Source: Schistocerca nitens (Eukaryota > Arthropoda > Insecta > Orthoptera > Acrididae). From it: a DNA stretch of 64,000 nucleotides. Both the position numbers and the translations under genes were made by a program. The stretch lies in NCBI RefSeq assembly GCF_023898315.1, contig NC_064614.1:377207348-377271347 (forward strand), in the 5' to 3' direction. Position 1 is the stretch's first letter. The number at the start of each line of letters is the position of its first letter. This document shows positions 1 through 11,868 of the stretch, one piece after another. The notes under the pieces were generated by a model, which ran no database searches, was not told where the DNA came from, and saw nothing but the letters and a program-made list of their open reading frames with translations.

Positions 1-1734
1 TTGTGTACACTGAATACAGGAAGTGCGTAGCCCTTAGTGGCGTTTAGTGGGTTATTAAACTGCTTTGCGGTTACAACATGCACGTCACTGTAGCGAAAGG
101 TTATATGGTGTGCGTATGTGTGTGGTGTTCTTATCGCTTGGGACATTCAATTTCCAATCGTTTTGTGTTATTTCTTTGGTGTGTGCAATTCTTGTCATAA
201 TTTTCAGGCAACCACGTCATTTTAAGTTTCCGAAGCATCAAAACCTTGACTGGCACAGTTTGTACTTAGACCACTGCTGTAGAGTTCTTAAACGGGTGGT
301 CTTGATGGTTGTATGTTTACTGCTATTTATCTGTTGCTGCTGTCTCTACCTCAAAAGGTGAATGTTATCGTACCATTTACTATTATTTAATCCTGTATGT
401 TTATTGCAGTCCTCGGGTAGGTTTTAAGGTTAATTAATAGCTGATTTACGTGGCTAAACTGTGTGGCCCCCAGGGCTGTTTTCGTATTCAGGCGTCATAC
501 TGTTAGCATTAATTTACATCTATATGGCTACTATGCAAGTCACACGTAAGTGCCAGGTAGAGTATTCACCGAACAACCTTGACAATAATTCTCTATTATT
601 CCACTCTCGAACAGTGTGCGCAAAAAACGGACAACTATATTTCGGCGCGCGATATCTGATTTCCCTTGTTTTGTTATGATGATCGTTTCTTAATGTGTAG
701 GTCAGCGTCAACAAAATATTTTCGCATTCGGAGGAGAAAGCTGGTGACCGAAATATGGCAGAAAGCTCCAGCCAACAAGAAACACCATTGTTTTCATTAT
801 GTCCACCCCAAGTCCTGTATCATGTACAAGACACCCACTCCCTTATTACTCGATAATGTAAAACATGCTACTTTTCTTTGAACTTCCTCGCGGAACTCCG
901 TTAATCCAATCTGGTAAAAATCTCACAACGCGCAGCAGTATTCTAAAAGAGGACGGAAAAGTTTAGTCGCAGACAGTCTCTTTGGTTATCTTCCCATCTT
1001 CTATACATATAGTTGGTACTTTCACCTAGTATGGAGTGCAATACATATTTACTTCGTTTTCGTACATTGTACGCGTAACTCTAGTATTTTCTCGTCCTTC
1101 TCTGTTTAAGGTATAATAGTGATACAGTCCAGTAACATTCTCTAACCAATGTAAAACTTAAGCTAAGTCATTAGAGGCTTAGCCATTACGTAGATATTTT
1201 GAGAGGCAAACAGAAAAGAATTCTTAATCTAATCCAGGATTAGTGATTGCTTAACAAAATATGTACTTGGATATGCAAAGACTCAAAAACTTTGAATGGA
1301 ATGTAGACCTTGGGCTACAAATGACTTACCTAACATATCAATGCTCGAAAGTTTTGTAATAGTAGCATTTGAGAATAACAGTTTTAAATAAAAAAGAAAC
1401 ATATAACCTATCACTCATTAACATGAGAACTATACCTTGGGAATAAGAACATACTTCAGGCAAGAGGCAACTTATTCACCAGAAACCTATGTCAGATGTA
1501 ATAAAAGTTAAAAATAGATTTACTAATGTTTAACATACTTAACGTAAAATGACAAGAGAGAAGTTACAAACATTTTTAAATGTGTATGATGAACAACAGT
1601 AATTACACAGGATGTGGATAACAAACCATAATGCAAACTATCTGTACTGCAGCTACATAAAAAAGAAAGCTAACAGGAGATATAAGAAGACTGTGTGCAA
1701 TAATGTCATTAGCATCAGATGTTGACATTAAAAT
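1..1734. other. Unassigned AT-rich sequence
   Basis: I recognise no gene, RNA or mobile element here. The longest open frame is 98 codons (65-361, plus), rich in Cys, Leu and Val, with no family motif. I treat it as chance. Confidence 0.5.
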
Positions 1735-1970
1735 TCTAATCCGCCCCGACAGCTGAGTGGTCAGTGGGACGGACTGTCATGCCAAGTGACCCGGCTTAGA
1801 TTCCCGGCTGTGTCGGAGATTTTCTCCGTTCAGGGACTGGGTGTTGCGTTGTCTTCATCATCATCATCTCATCCCCATCGACGTGCAAGTCGCCGAAGTG
1901 GTGCCAGCTCAAAAGATTTGCACCAGGCGACCGGTCTACCCAACGGGAGGCTCTAAGCTCACGACATTTC
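1735..1970 (+). repeat. tRNA-derived SINE (family with GTCGGAGATTTTCTCCG body)
   Basis: The tRNA-like head has a box A-like AGCTGAGTGGTCAG and a box B-like stretch (TTAGATTCCCGG). It is followed by a fixed body with GTCGGAGATTTTCTCCG and CATCCCCATCGACG. A second copy lies at 36954-37180. The flanks cattaaaat (1726-1734) and cattagaat (1971-1979) match at 8 of 9 bases and are a plausible target-site duplication. Confidence 0.8.
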
Positions 1971-1979
1971 CATTAGAAT

Positions 1980-3919
1980 ACTAGATACAACTTGTCACAT
2001 GTATGTCAAGCAATCTCTTCATGTTATCAAACTATACGATAAGGTTTGTCATGAAGACAGGTCTAAGGGAATGAGAGGATGACGAGGAGGAGTAGTGGAG
2101 AGTTGAAGGAGAAAGGTAAGTGAAAAAAATCTGAACGATCATCTACGAAAGCCTTGTTTTTCAAATCTTTTTATTAACTGGAAACATCCTTACAATGTTT
2201 TTGCAAGTAAAAAAAAAGATTTCAATTTCATCCCGAAAGTTCATACTTAACCCTTCTTTTGCCTGATGTAGTATTTTCACATTCTCATTAGTGATACCTA
2301 TTGTGTGGATACAAGCTTGAGTATCTTAGCTTCTTTTTATGGTATGGATACTATTTTCATTACGTTTATGATATAATTGACGTTTGTTTACATACATTTC
2401 ATGGAGTGTATACGATGATTATGATAGGGTTCTACAACGTTGTGTGCTTTGTATTGTAAGATCGATGTTATTCTATGTTTGAGGATTGCAACTTCTCAGC
2501 AGTAGAAAAACGTGTAAATCAGCTGCCACGACCACTCGTCAGCGAATGTCCTCGTCGCTTAAAGTGTGTTTGCGAGTGTTTTGTTCCAGGCAGTTGACCT
2601 TCAACTCGTGTTTATTATACTTCTTAATGTTTTTCAAGTACAAATACCGTATTTTTCTGCTTGCTTTACATTACGTACACAATAAAAGTAGACTTTATAC
2701 GTCTCTTTACCTATGCTACCTAAAATACTTCAACTATTATACATATTATATTTACTTGCGGCACGCTGTTTACTCTTAAGATGTAAATATTTTCTATTTT
2801 GCTTCTGTGCCTATGTATCTAACAGTCTACAGTAAGGCTTTGTTCTATTTGATTGGAAGTACTGAAGTAGATAGTAAATATTATTGAGCTTCGTTTTTCT
2901 AGTTCTTCTGTTGACACAATCAGAATAAAATTATTTGATTTTCACTTGGGTAATGACGCTCTACATGTTGTTGCCTACAGTTTTAAGAAGTGTTACCACA
3001 TGAGGTGAAGATATGATATCTGATTAGCTCCCAGTTTGATAAAAGGAAATGTTTTATTGTTTGCTTCTGTCTAACAAGCTACGGCTATATGTATATCTGA
3101 TACGAAACCGTAGATTCTTTTTGCTTAACCACACCAATGTTTGCATATAGAGGGAGAATGAAGATTAATAGTTGCTGAAATAAAGGAAATATATTTCAGA
3201 GGTGGTGGTTTCGTAACGATACTGTTCCTTCTGTGCAACATGTGCATATAACTTCTGTATATTGGTGTGAAGGCGCGTTAACGGTAGTAAAACATGATAT
3301 TGATTAATCCAAAAGTTAATGCTTTGAATGTGTTCCATGATACAGGGTCTCAGTTGAATTGCATTAAATAATGTTTCGGCACTACATTCGTAGATATCTC
3401 TACAACGGAATGTTGATAATTTATTGTTTAGCCTAGTTATATGCCCAACTGAATTTCCATGTAAGTCCTATGTCTACTTACCTCACATATAAACTAGATA
3501 CAAACAATTGTAAGTTTTCGGTGTACGGCGGACAGCATGTGCAACGTGCCTGATTTTATATTTTATTACAGTATGAATGCTCAGCGTTAAATGACTGCTG
3601 TGTTGTTCGTTGGTATGCCATTGTTTCTCCGTGGATCCCGTAGCTGATCTAAAACTTTATTTGGGGTTTCTCGTTTCTTTTTAGGTTTCATAAAGATTTT
3701 TCAAGCGTTTTTTGAAGAAATTCTACCCGTGGGCTGTAAGGAGTATTGCTGCCTTTGATGTTATGGTGTAGTGGTATCACACGGCTTACTTGTCTCTGAC
3801 TTTTGGAATTTTACAAGCTGAGCATGCCTCTTTCCCTGATGTCGGCCTTGTATCGCTGTGTGTGCAGCGACTCATTGTTAGAGTCGCGTGCAGCTACGTC
3901 GCGGATATACTGTTTGAAG
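1980..3919. other. Unassigned AT-rich sequence
   Basis: I see no recognisable gene or repeat family. A 97-codon open frame (2486-2779) becomes Tyr- and Leu-rich over AT-rich DNA and looks random. Confidence 0.5.
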
Positions 3920-3921
3920 TA

Positions 3922-5035
3922 CGAAAGACGTTCAGTAAGTACTGCAGCTAATTTTACTCTCAGCCAGTTTCGGTTGAAAAATGCCGACTTGTTGTAGAAC
4001 GTCGTGGAATATTCCCGCTTCATCCCCTGTAGTTTCATGAAGTTCCGATACCTGGCAATGCTATACGTAGCCTTCAAACTGGCGTCTGTAACTAATGTGC
4101 GTTCCAAGTGGAAGGCTGTCACTTAGTTTCGTTTGGCGGGAAACCAGAGCATCGTAGGTATTCATAGGTACTTGCAGAGTGTCAAAGGAGACCTGGCAAT
4201 GAACTAAGGCACGGTGAGTCGTAGAACGAGGCGCCTGTCATCGCAACAAGGTCGCGTAACGTGTCCATTCTTCCACGTGCGGGCCAACAGCACATAGCTG
4301 TGACTTCTACAATGTCGGAACCTGTGGACGCTCTCATTCGAGGTGATCAACGGACACAAACAGAGACCTCGCTGCACAACTGGACGCCCCCATTGGTAGT
4401 GCTGACACACTAGTTCATCAGTTGAGTTCATCAGAAGTGTGTGCCCGCTGAGTTCCTGGCTGCTTGACAGACGACCATAAAGTGCAACGAAGGATCATGT
4501 GTGCGAATTTGCTTGCGCACTACGAGGATGATGGCGACAATGTCGAGCATCGTCACAAGTGATGAATCATGAATTCTTCACTTCGAAACAGAAACATCAC
4601 GGCAATCCATAGAGTGGCACCACACCATCTCTCCTCAGAAAAAACTTCAAAGCCGCACCGTTAACCAGCAAATTCAGACGACGGTCTTCTTGGATTCCGA
4701 AGGGGTTGTTCTTTTTGATGGCATCCCTCATGGTGCAAAGATGAAATGTGATGTTTACTGTGCTACCTTCAGAAAAGCTGATAAAAGACTTCAGCGTCTT
4801 CGTCGCAAAAAAAAGAAAGGATGCAGCAAGACATTGGATCTGACGTCAACCAGTAGAGTTAGTACATGCGGGCATCAGGCCCTCCCAGCACGGTAGCGTA
4901 AGGCTATCGCAATGAACGGAGATTATGCTGAAAAATAGGGTTTTTTACTCAAAAGATTTGGGAATAATATGGTGTTCTGAATAAAACCAATCTACCATCC
5001 AAAAAAAATGTTGCAATACTTATTGACGACCCTCA
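3922..5035 (+). mobile_element. Degenerate mariner element, internally deleted
   Basis: The remnant is bounded by TA (3920-3921 and 5036-5037) and by decayed inverted termini that resemble those of the mariner at 41836-43173. Plus-strand pieces match that copy in order. They are the leader (about 3960-4120), the N-terminal helix-turn-helix region (about 4125-4440, several stops), the first catalytic block read as SDE...HF (about 4555-4590), and the block around GVVLFDGIPHGAK (4690 onward). After the RLRRKKK stretch near 4820 the sequence jumps to the C-terminal part ending near 4936. That deletion removes the DNARPH block and the third aspartate. The transposase cannot be functional. Confidence 0.85.
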
Positions 5036-5242
5036 TATTTGTTACGCAGCGTTATTGTAAGTTGAAAGTATTGCTTGAGATCGTAGAGTAACCGCGTCTC
5101 AATGATTCAGCTTATTCCCAGAAAGTCCTGCGGGGTTAGTTACGAAGTTTAGGACTGAAACAGAATAGTTTTTCCAGAATCAGGTTTTCAATCTGCAGCG
5201 GAGTGTGCGCTGATATGAAACTCCCTGGGCGATTAAAACTGT

Positions 5243-5316
5243 GTGCCCGACCGAGACTCGAACTCGGGACCTTTGCCTTTCGCGGGTAAGTGCTCTACCA
5301 TCTGAGCTACCGAAGC
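5243..5316 (-). tRNA. tRNA-like sequence in left palindrome arm (probably pseudo)
   Basis: Read on the minus strand it has box A (TAGCTCAGATGGTAGAGC) and box B (GAGTTCGAGTCTCGG) like its partner in the right arm. The anticodon stem reads TTACC against GGCAA, so one pair is lost. It is part of a dispersed repeat, so a functional tRNA is unlikely. Confidence 0.4.
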
Positions 5317-5726
5317 ACGACTCACGGCCGGTCCTCACAGCTTTACTTCTGGCAGTATCTCGTCTCCTACCTTCCAAACTTTACAGAAGCTCTCCTGCGA
5401 ACCTTGCAGAACTAGCACTCCTGAAAGAAAGGATACTGCGGAGACATGGCTTAGCCACAGCCTGGGGGATGTTTCCAGAATGAGGTTTTCACTCTGCAGC
5501 GGATTGTGCGCTGATATGAAACTTCCTGGCAGATTAAAACTGTGTGCAGAGTGAAAACCTCATTCTGGAAACATCCCCCAGGCTGTGGCTAAGCCATGTC
5601 TCCGCAGTATCCTTTCTTTCAGGAGTGCTAGTTCTGCAAGGTTCGCAGGAGAGCTTCTGTAAAGTTTGGAAGGTAGGAGACGAGATACTGCCAGAAGTAA
5701 AGCTGTGAGGACCGGCCGTGAGTCGT

Positions 5727-5800
5727 GCTTCGGTAGCTCAGATGGTAGAGCACTTGCCCGCGAAAGGCAAAGGTCCCGAGTTCGAGTCTCGGTCGGGCAC
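5727..5800 (+). tRNA. tRNA-like sequence in right palindrome arm; nominal anticodon CGA (Ser)
   Basis: The D-arm is GCTC...GAGC. The anticodon stem is TTGCC/GGCAA with 7-base loop CGCGAAA, and the T-arm is CCGAG-TTCGAGT-CTCGG. The loop gives anticodon CGA but has G where U33 is nearly universal, and the acceptor stem has mismatches. Both pol III promoter boxes are intact. I read it as a repeat-borne pseudo-tRNA; automatic tRNA finders may still call it tRNA-Ser. Confidence 0.45.
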
Positions 5801-6322
5801 ACAGTTTTAATCTGCCAGGAAGTTTCAGACTAGTTTTTGTTCGTCAGTGACTTCCGTGATGGAACATATTGCTATTTGTACTTAACTGAAAAACGTCTTC
5901 CTAATTAGCTATTAAATTAATTTGAAAACACAGTGCCTCAGTGGTATCTTCAGCACGGATGTTAAATGAGCTTTACTGTTAATACAAGGGTCGATGAGTC
6001 TCAGTACTATTAGGGAGTGTTACGTGACAAATAGGCTAATAAAACGAGATAATATTCCTTTTGATTGTTATTATTTCTAAGTCACATTCCTTTTATTTTT
6101 TAATCGAGAATATTTTGAAGGCATAAAAGACACATTATCGTATTAGGCACATGGTCAGATTCATTTAGTAACGACGCCTGTTCTCTATGTGAAGTTCCTA
6201 TAGTTCAGTCCGATATCCGCAAAACGACTAAAATAACGTGAATAGAGCTTTACATTTGCCTTCGAAACAGGGCGGGACATTTCACAAGTTCCTGTTTGGA
6301 TCGGGATTTTATTTCTTTATTT

Positions 6323-6522
6323 CAAATGTTTCAAATGGCTCTGAGCAATATGGGACTTAACATCTGAGGTCATCAGTCCACTAGAAATTAGAACTACTTA
6401 AACCTAACTAACCTAAAGACATCAAGCACATCCATGCCCGAAGAAGGATTCGAACCTGCGAGCGTAGCGATCGCGCGGTTCCAGACTGAAGCGCCTAGAA
6501 CCGCTAGGCCACACCGGCTGGC
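6323..6522 (-). repeat. tRNA-derived SINE, full length (family A)
   Basis: The tRNA-like head is on the minus strand with GGTTCGAATCC near 6450. The 3' end on that strand is AGAGCCATTTGAAACATTTG. The insertion is flanked by a perfect 13-bp duplication, tatttctttattt, at 6310-6322 and 6523-6535. Confidence 0.92.
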
Positions 6523-6535
6523 TATTTCTTTATTT

Positions 6536-9500
6536 ATGATTAAAGCCGGCCTTGAAGATCTTTTATGAACACTACAGTTTTTCTGGATTTGAAAGGATTA
6601 TCCCTCCCACAGTTCGGACCGCCTGACTGCTTTCTTGTTCCATTGAGCAAACTTTGCGGCGGCCTCTTTCTTGTACTCTTGTATTACATCTATTTGGTGC
6701 GATCCCTTAAAACAGTTTCCATTCACTGATAGGCATATGTTGAGTGTCTTATTTTAGACAACTAAGAACAAGATTTTTTCTCAAAAACTATCGTGTGGAA
6801 TATTGCTTACTATCCGTGAAGCACTGATTTTCACGCCATATACAGGCAACGCTTCCCAAGTTTTGTGCGGTAGCTGCAATTCAACATGCCGATGTTTTAA
6901 TGGCTGTAATTACCGTTATGCCAGTTTAATGTTGCCATTAGATCCATGAAAATATGATATGAAATAAATGGGAGTCAGTCCTTTGTGGAGAAGCATCACC
7001 ATTAGGCTGCTCTTGAGCTCTTACACCTCAGCAGATTCAGGATTTGTGTTGTATCACATTTCTAGTAACGTTTCGTATTACTGGATAACTTCATACCTAA
7101 TGAAAATTTGTTTCTCGTCTGATTATAAGTACTGTATATAGTTACAATGGCCAGTATATCCATTAGACTGAGAGACCCTGACTCTCACACTGTAAACAGC
7201 AGGTAAAAATAATTCTGTATTGACTGCTTCTGCTAACATACTAATGATTACATAGCCTCATGTTAAGCTCAGCTTTAAGGAAAGCGTGACGATATAAACT
7301 TATTATTATTATTGCATCACCCATGTTACGTATATGGGTTTAATAGTTGTGACTATCTTAACTGATTGCCATTGCCTTACACAGTAGAATGCAGGAGTAT
7401 TGGCAGTAACCTTCAAGGACAATGACTGTCACTCACAGTTTTACAGTAAAATGACAGTGTGACTTGTCAGAACTAGTCAGAAATATGGAACTATTTAGAA
7501 CTGTTGAGGACTTTCTGAGTCTAAGCTGTGTACGTATGTTTATACTGACTACCGCTAGTTATAACGCATTTTTAGACGTTCTCTTGTGCCTGATTAAAGT
7601 ATAGAATTATGACAATAACGCTAAATGAGCAATGAAAGCGCACTCTATCCTTAAAATTAACCTCTATAAAACTCTTAATTAATACTAATCTTTGTTGTGC
7701 AAAGTTCTAATTTCATTGTATCTACAAGAACCGAGGTTAATTTCCCTTTGTCTTCCTCTCTTGTCTGTGGCCCAATACAGATTTAAGTGCGTTATCTGTA
7801 ACCTTTATACCTACGATAACTGAACAATTTATTTTTAAATGTATTTGTTTTCGAAAATAATCTTCTCTTCAGATCTCCTTCTCTAAATGTGTGAAGCGTA
7901 TGACTTTTAGCCATTTAATGTAGGTTCTAAGTGACTTTAATGGTGATGCAACGATCGAGCGCCATAAGCGCCATCAAGAACACGGTGGGAAGCTTCCAAG
8001 TTGTAGTTAGTCCGTCGCTGGCACGCCAGCCGAAACAATTCAATACCCAAAAATTTCATGCTGCTGTCAAATGTGCGCTTCCGCCACTGAAACAATAACT
8101 TTGCGCGGGTTTAGATATGTTTTGTGATGACATTTTGCGGTGGTAAACACCATTGCTGATGAATTTTAGCTGTAATTCTGTACCGGGAATTGGATACTGA
8201 TTCTGCTTTTATGGTAGCTTCAATAACTGACGAAAGTGACATAATTTACTCGCTTTCACGAATTGTTAAGTGTACTTAAGTATAAATTTATATCCTTGAC
8301 TTAAATGTGGAAATTCATACGCTTTTAATTACTTAATGTGGGGTTCATCACATTTTCTGTATGTAAAATATAACAGTACGAATTTATATATGTGTTTCCC
8401 TCAAATTACCTTTCACTTTAATTAACTTATGTATTTGCTTATTTTTGCAGTATATGTCTAACTTCATTTACGTAATCGACGCTTGCTTGACAAAACCTAT
8501 TTCACAAAACTGGCGCTGTTATTAGGTGAACGACCGTTAAACCTGCAGGGTCACAGTTTCTCTTTAGGATCGTTCACTCGCCAGAACCCCAATAAAGTTC
8601 TACAACCAAAAGGAAAACTCACAGCACATCTACGCCATCTATTAACTCACAGTTTCCTCAGATTTATTGACGCTCTCTGTTGCTGTCTTTACCTTTCACA
8701 AATGACCATGAGCATTTTTCAGTGTTTCTCTTCGTCCATTTCCATTCTGAATAGAATTTTAAACTTATCACATATTAAACCAACGTCTTATCTGGAATAT
8801 GGAAAGACAGATAACCTTTAAACGTTGTTCATAGGTCCATCCAGTAATTGGGCGACAATTCTAGTCCTGGCAAAGTCCTCAAATACAAATCATTTGAACA
8901 TGAAGAGAGATACTGAAATTACCCTCACATCTCATATCATATCACACACAAATTTTAATTAATACTCAGAATATCCAAATGACATACACAATCTCGTTTT
9001 TTCATTACTTTTATCGTTTCCAGAGTTACTGTAGACGTTAAGTTCCAAATTACTGTCCACCATATTCAACGTTCGACAAACACTGTCCATTAAGTTGTTG
9101 CATAAAAAGAACTCATCACTTAGATGTATACAAATTTTTTAACACATGGCGGCGAAATACACGCTTCAGGACATACTCCGATATTCTCTGATAGATCTCT
9201 TCGACGGACACAGGAAAAAACGTTTATTTCAAAAATGGTAAAACTGGACACGGTCCACTACTGTATTCAAGCATAAAACAGTAAATGAAATTAAATATTA
9301 AAGTAGATAGTACAATATGAGCACGAAAGGGACGCTAAACATTTTATTAGGTACACAGAAGAATAACTGAAAAGAAATACAATAGATCAGTATAAGAAAG
9401 TGAACAATGGAATGTTATAAATTTTTAATTCGATGAAAGATAATATATGTTTCTTGTAACACATCCGCCATTAAAACAGGAACTTTCCATCTCGTGAACC

Positions 9501-10373
9501 TAAACCATATCTCAAGAATCACGGAAAATGCATCATCACATTGAATACTGATCACGATTCCATATACAGTCGACTCACTAGCTACTGCAGAAATCTGATG
9601 ACATCACACTTCTCACTTTCTTCCCACGAAATATCGTTTTACAGCAGTACATAAACAAAGCAATGCCACTTCTTTGTTAGTATCATACCATGCTCTACCT
9701 GATCACACTACTCCCCTTTTGACTGTCAAATTGGTCCTGGCGGTGATAGAAGGATTTATTTTCAGGCGAATTAAGTATCAATCTCTTTCTCCCTCCCTCC
9801 CTCTCTCTTTCTCTCTCTCTCTCCCTCTGAAATGTATTATTAATCAAGCAGTGCAGTTCTCGTTGGACAAAGATATGTGCTGACCGTGGCAGCTTCATTT
9901 GTTGCTTAAATAAAAGTGCACATCGTGCACACGCTTCTTGTCTGCTGTAACAGTCGGAGATATTTCGTCGGCACTGCATCTTTTTATCGAAGCGGCCACC
10001 TTCACTTACGTTTAAATGTGCTACAGACGAAAGATAAACATTTTTGTATAACATATGTAGTTCCTCAGAGAGTGAATAATTAACTCCAATTACTTCCAAA
10101 TATAATAGAAGTACATAATCAAATAACAGATAAAGATACCAGCGATGTACTCTCGTGCTAGAGACGTTTAGCGCCATTTGCCAAGTGCCACACCTATATT
10201 ACACCTATTCTTGTTGGGTGGCACAGCGTTTCGAACCATGTATCTTACCCACGAGAAGGTGATGTAAAAGAAGGCTGACTGTGGTTCACTGCTGCCGGAA
10301 CCATGTACTTCTTAACGAGATTTTTTCACTTCTGTTCGGCTCCTGAAACAGCTCTTGACATTTTTGCATTGCT
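6536..10373. other. Unassigned stretch with a CT-rich tract
   Basis: No gene or element recognised over about 3.8 kb. It contains a pyrimidine (CT) tract at about 9782-9829, which creates a low-complexity RER repeat in the minus-strand frame 9695-10177 (160 codons). Because of that repeat I do not call the frame a gene. A 112-codon plus frame (8483-8821) has no recognisable motif. Confidence 0.45.
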
Positions 10374-10383
10374 TTAATGTAGT

Positions 10384-10568
10384 GTGAATTCCTAAGGGAC
10401 CAAACTGCTGAGGTCGTAGGTCCCTAGACTTACACACTACTTGAACTACCTTATTCTAAGAACAAGACTCACACCCATACCCCGAGGGAGGACTCGAACC
10501 TCCGGCAGGAGGGGCTGCGCAGTCCGTGACATGGTTCCTCAAATCACGCGGCCACTACGTGCGGCAAC
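10384..10568 (-). repeat. tRNA-derived SINE (family C)
   Basis: On the minus strand it starts GCCGCACGTAGTGGCCGCG, contains box B-like GGTTCGAGTCC, and continues with a body including CCCTCGGGGTATGGGTG. It is a different family from the copies ending AGAGCCATTTGAACC. A perfect 10-bp duplication, ttaatgtagt, flanks it (10374-10383 and 10569-10578). Confidence 0.85.
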
Positions 10569-10770
10569 TTAATGTAGTCTAGGCATTATGTTGTGGTCGG
10601 CCTACTAAATCATAGCTGTTAACAATTTTGAGCTCTTACAGTGAGAATATGCTCTGGTCACATTGCATGTCGTACTATGCTTGTTACGTAACATCACAGT
10701 TGCAGAATGAGATTTTCACTCTGCAGCGGAGTGTGCGCTGATATGAAACTTCCTGGCAGATTAAAACTGT

Positions 10771-10844
10771 GTGCCCGACCGAGACTCGAACTCGGGACCT
10801 TTGCCTTTCGCGGGCAAGTGCTCTACCAACTGAGCTACCGAAGC
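10771..10844 (-). tRNA. tRNA-like sequence, left arm (anticodon loop CGCGAAA)
   Basis: It has box A AGCTCAGTTGGTAGAGC and box B GAGTTCGAGTCTC on the minus strand. The anticodon stem TTGCC/GGCAA is intact and the nominal anticodon is CGA. U33 is replaced by G. It is repeat-borne and probably not a working tRNA. Confidence 0.4.
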
Positions 10845-10907
10845 ACGACTCACGCCCGATACTCACAGCTGGCAGAAGTAAAGCTGTGAGTACCGGGCGT
10901 GAGTCGT

Positions 10908-10981
10908 GCTTCGGTAGCTCAGTTGGTAGAGCACTTGCCCGCGGAAGGCAAAGGTCCCGAGTTCGAGTCTCGGTCGGGCAC
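10908..10981 (+). tRNA. tRNA-like sequence, right arm (anticodon loop CGCGGAA)
   Basis: It mirrors the left arm, but the loop reads CGCGGAA, so the nominal anticodon is CGG rather than CGA. The two arms therefore differ by a substitution inside the anticodon. U33 is again G. Both pol III promoter boxes are intact. Confidence 0.4.
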
Positions 10982-11309
10982 ACAGTTTTAATCTGCCAGG
11001 AAGTTTCATCACAGTTGCAGGCTGAGAAAAATCAGGCGGATTTTTTATCTTCGTTTTGTTCATCAGTGCGTTGGTTACGTAATTTACCTATCCATCATGT
11101 AAAGATGCTGTTTGGCAGTTTTCTTTATTTCTTTTTTCGTTCCTATTCAGAGGCACTGACAATGACTGTAACTCGCACAGAATGTAATGACAATATTTTG
11201 CGAATTTTTGACCACTGTGAACTCGTAATGCTCTAATTGCAGCCGCGATTGATCTCGTTTAGTGTAGCAAGCATGACCAACATAGAGGTAGCATGTAGGA
11301 GTAAAGAAA

Positions 11310-11868
11310 TACAGGGTCCCCATAAAGTCCCAGGACACTTTCAATTATTTATTGCATAATAAGCAAACATTGTGCAGATATCATACATATGTCATTTTTA
11401 AGAGAAAATTTGAAAGTTGCTTTTTTCATATACACCGCCACAGCGTAGTTCGTAAATAGCCGATAGTCAGCGCTAGTGGAAAACATGGCGGCGGTGCTAC
11501 AGAAGGGGACAGTTGTTTCATGAAATGGCCCCCACGATCACCAGATTTCGCTCCATTTGACTTTTTTCTGTGGGGACGCATTAAAAATCTGGTGTATGTA
11601 TGGGCTCTACCACGTGATGCAGCAGAGCTCCGGGAGAGAATACGGGAAGCGACTGCCACAGTCGACGATGCCATGCTGGGACGGGTATGGCAAGGATTCG
11701 ATTACCGTATTGACGTCTGCCGGCTCACTCATGGTTCGCATATCGAATGTTTGTAAAAAACCTTTCTGAGTTTCTCTTCAAAATGCAATATGTATGACAT
11801 CTGTACAATGTTTAGTTGTTGTGCAATAAATAATTCAAAGTGTTCCCGGACTTAATGTACGCTCTGTA
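11310..11868 (+). mobile_element. Deleted Tc1/mariner-type element with ~95-bp TIRs
   Basis: TA dinucleotides bound the unit. The inverted termini (about 11312-11408 and 11775-11866) share GGACACTTTCAATTATTTATTGCA-type sequence over about 95 bp with scattered mismatches. Only the C-terminal end of a transposase remains inside (11520-11756), so it is a non-autonomous deletion derivative. Confidence 0.82.
11520..11756 (+). pseudogene. C-terminal transposase fragment (IS630-Tc1-mariner superfamily)
   Basis: The 78-codon frame contains WPPRSPDFAPFDFFLWG, the block around the third catalytic acidic residue. It continues to the ...RVWQGFDYRIDVCRLTHGSHIE tail expected at the end of such transposases. 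The first two catalytic residues and the DNA-binding domain are absent. The fragment starts inside the element just after the left TIR region, so internal deletion rather than truncation produced it. Confidence 0.8.

Larger units (their letters stand above)
5174..5825. repeat. Palindromic tRNA-bearing retroposon (long arms)
   Basis: This is a 652-bp unit. A leader (5174-5215) is followed by an arm with a tRNA-like sequence on the minus strand (about 5216-5496), a 50-bp copy of the leader (5497-5546), and the inverted arm with the tRNA-like sequence on the plus strand (5547-5825). The arms are about 280 bp and nearly perfect inverted copies, including the non-tRNA part with CATCCCCCAGGCTGTGG. 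The flanks cagaatagttttt (5161-5173) and cagactagttttt (5826-5838) differ at one base of 13, consistent with insertion of the whole palindrome as one unit. Related units are at 10706-11006 and, decayed, at 39180-39440. Confidence 0.85.
10706..11006. repeat. Palindromic tRNA-bearing retroposon (short arms)
   Basis: A 37-bp leader (10706-10742) is followed by two inverted arms (about 10743-10870 and 10882-11009) around an 11-bp loop. Each arm carries a tRNA-like sequence, on opposite strands. A perfect 14-bp duplication, catcacagttgcag, flanks the unit (10692-10705 and 11007-11020). It is the same family as 5174-5825, but the arms are shorter because the non-tRNA body is missing, so the tRNA-like heads nearly meet. 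Confidence 0.9.

Noticed and set aside
5241-5802. Two 80-codon frames starting MCPTETRTRDLC on opposite strands
   Set aside because: They are identical because they lie in the inverted arms of the tRNA-bearing repeat. The same peptide recurs at 10684-11236. It is repeat sequence, not a gene.
9695-10177. 160-codon minus-strand open frame
   Set aside because: Its RERERE stretch comes from a CT microsatellite (about 9782-9829), and the rest has no recognisable motif.
5727-10981. Functional tRNA genes in the palindromic repeats
   Set aside because: They lie in dispersed repeats, have G instead of U33, imperfect acceptor stems, and anticodons that differ between arms.
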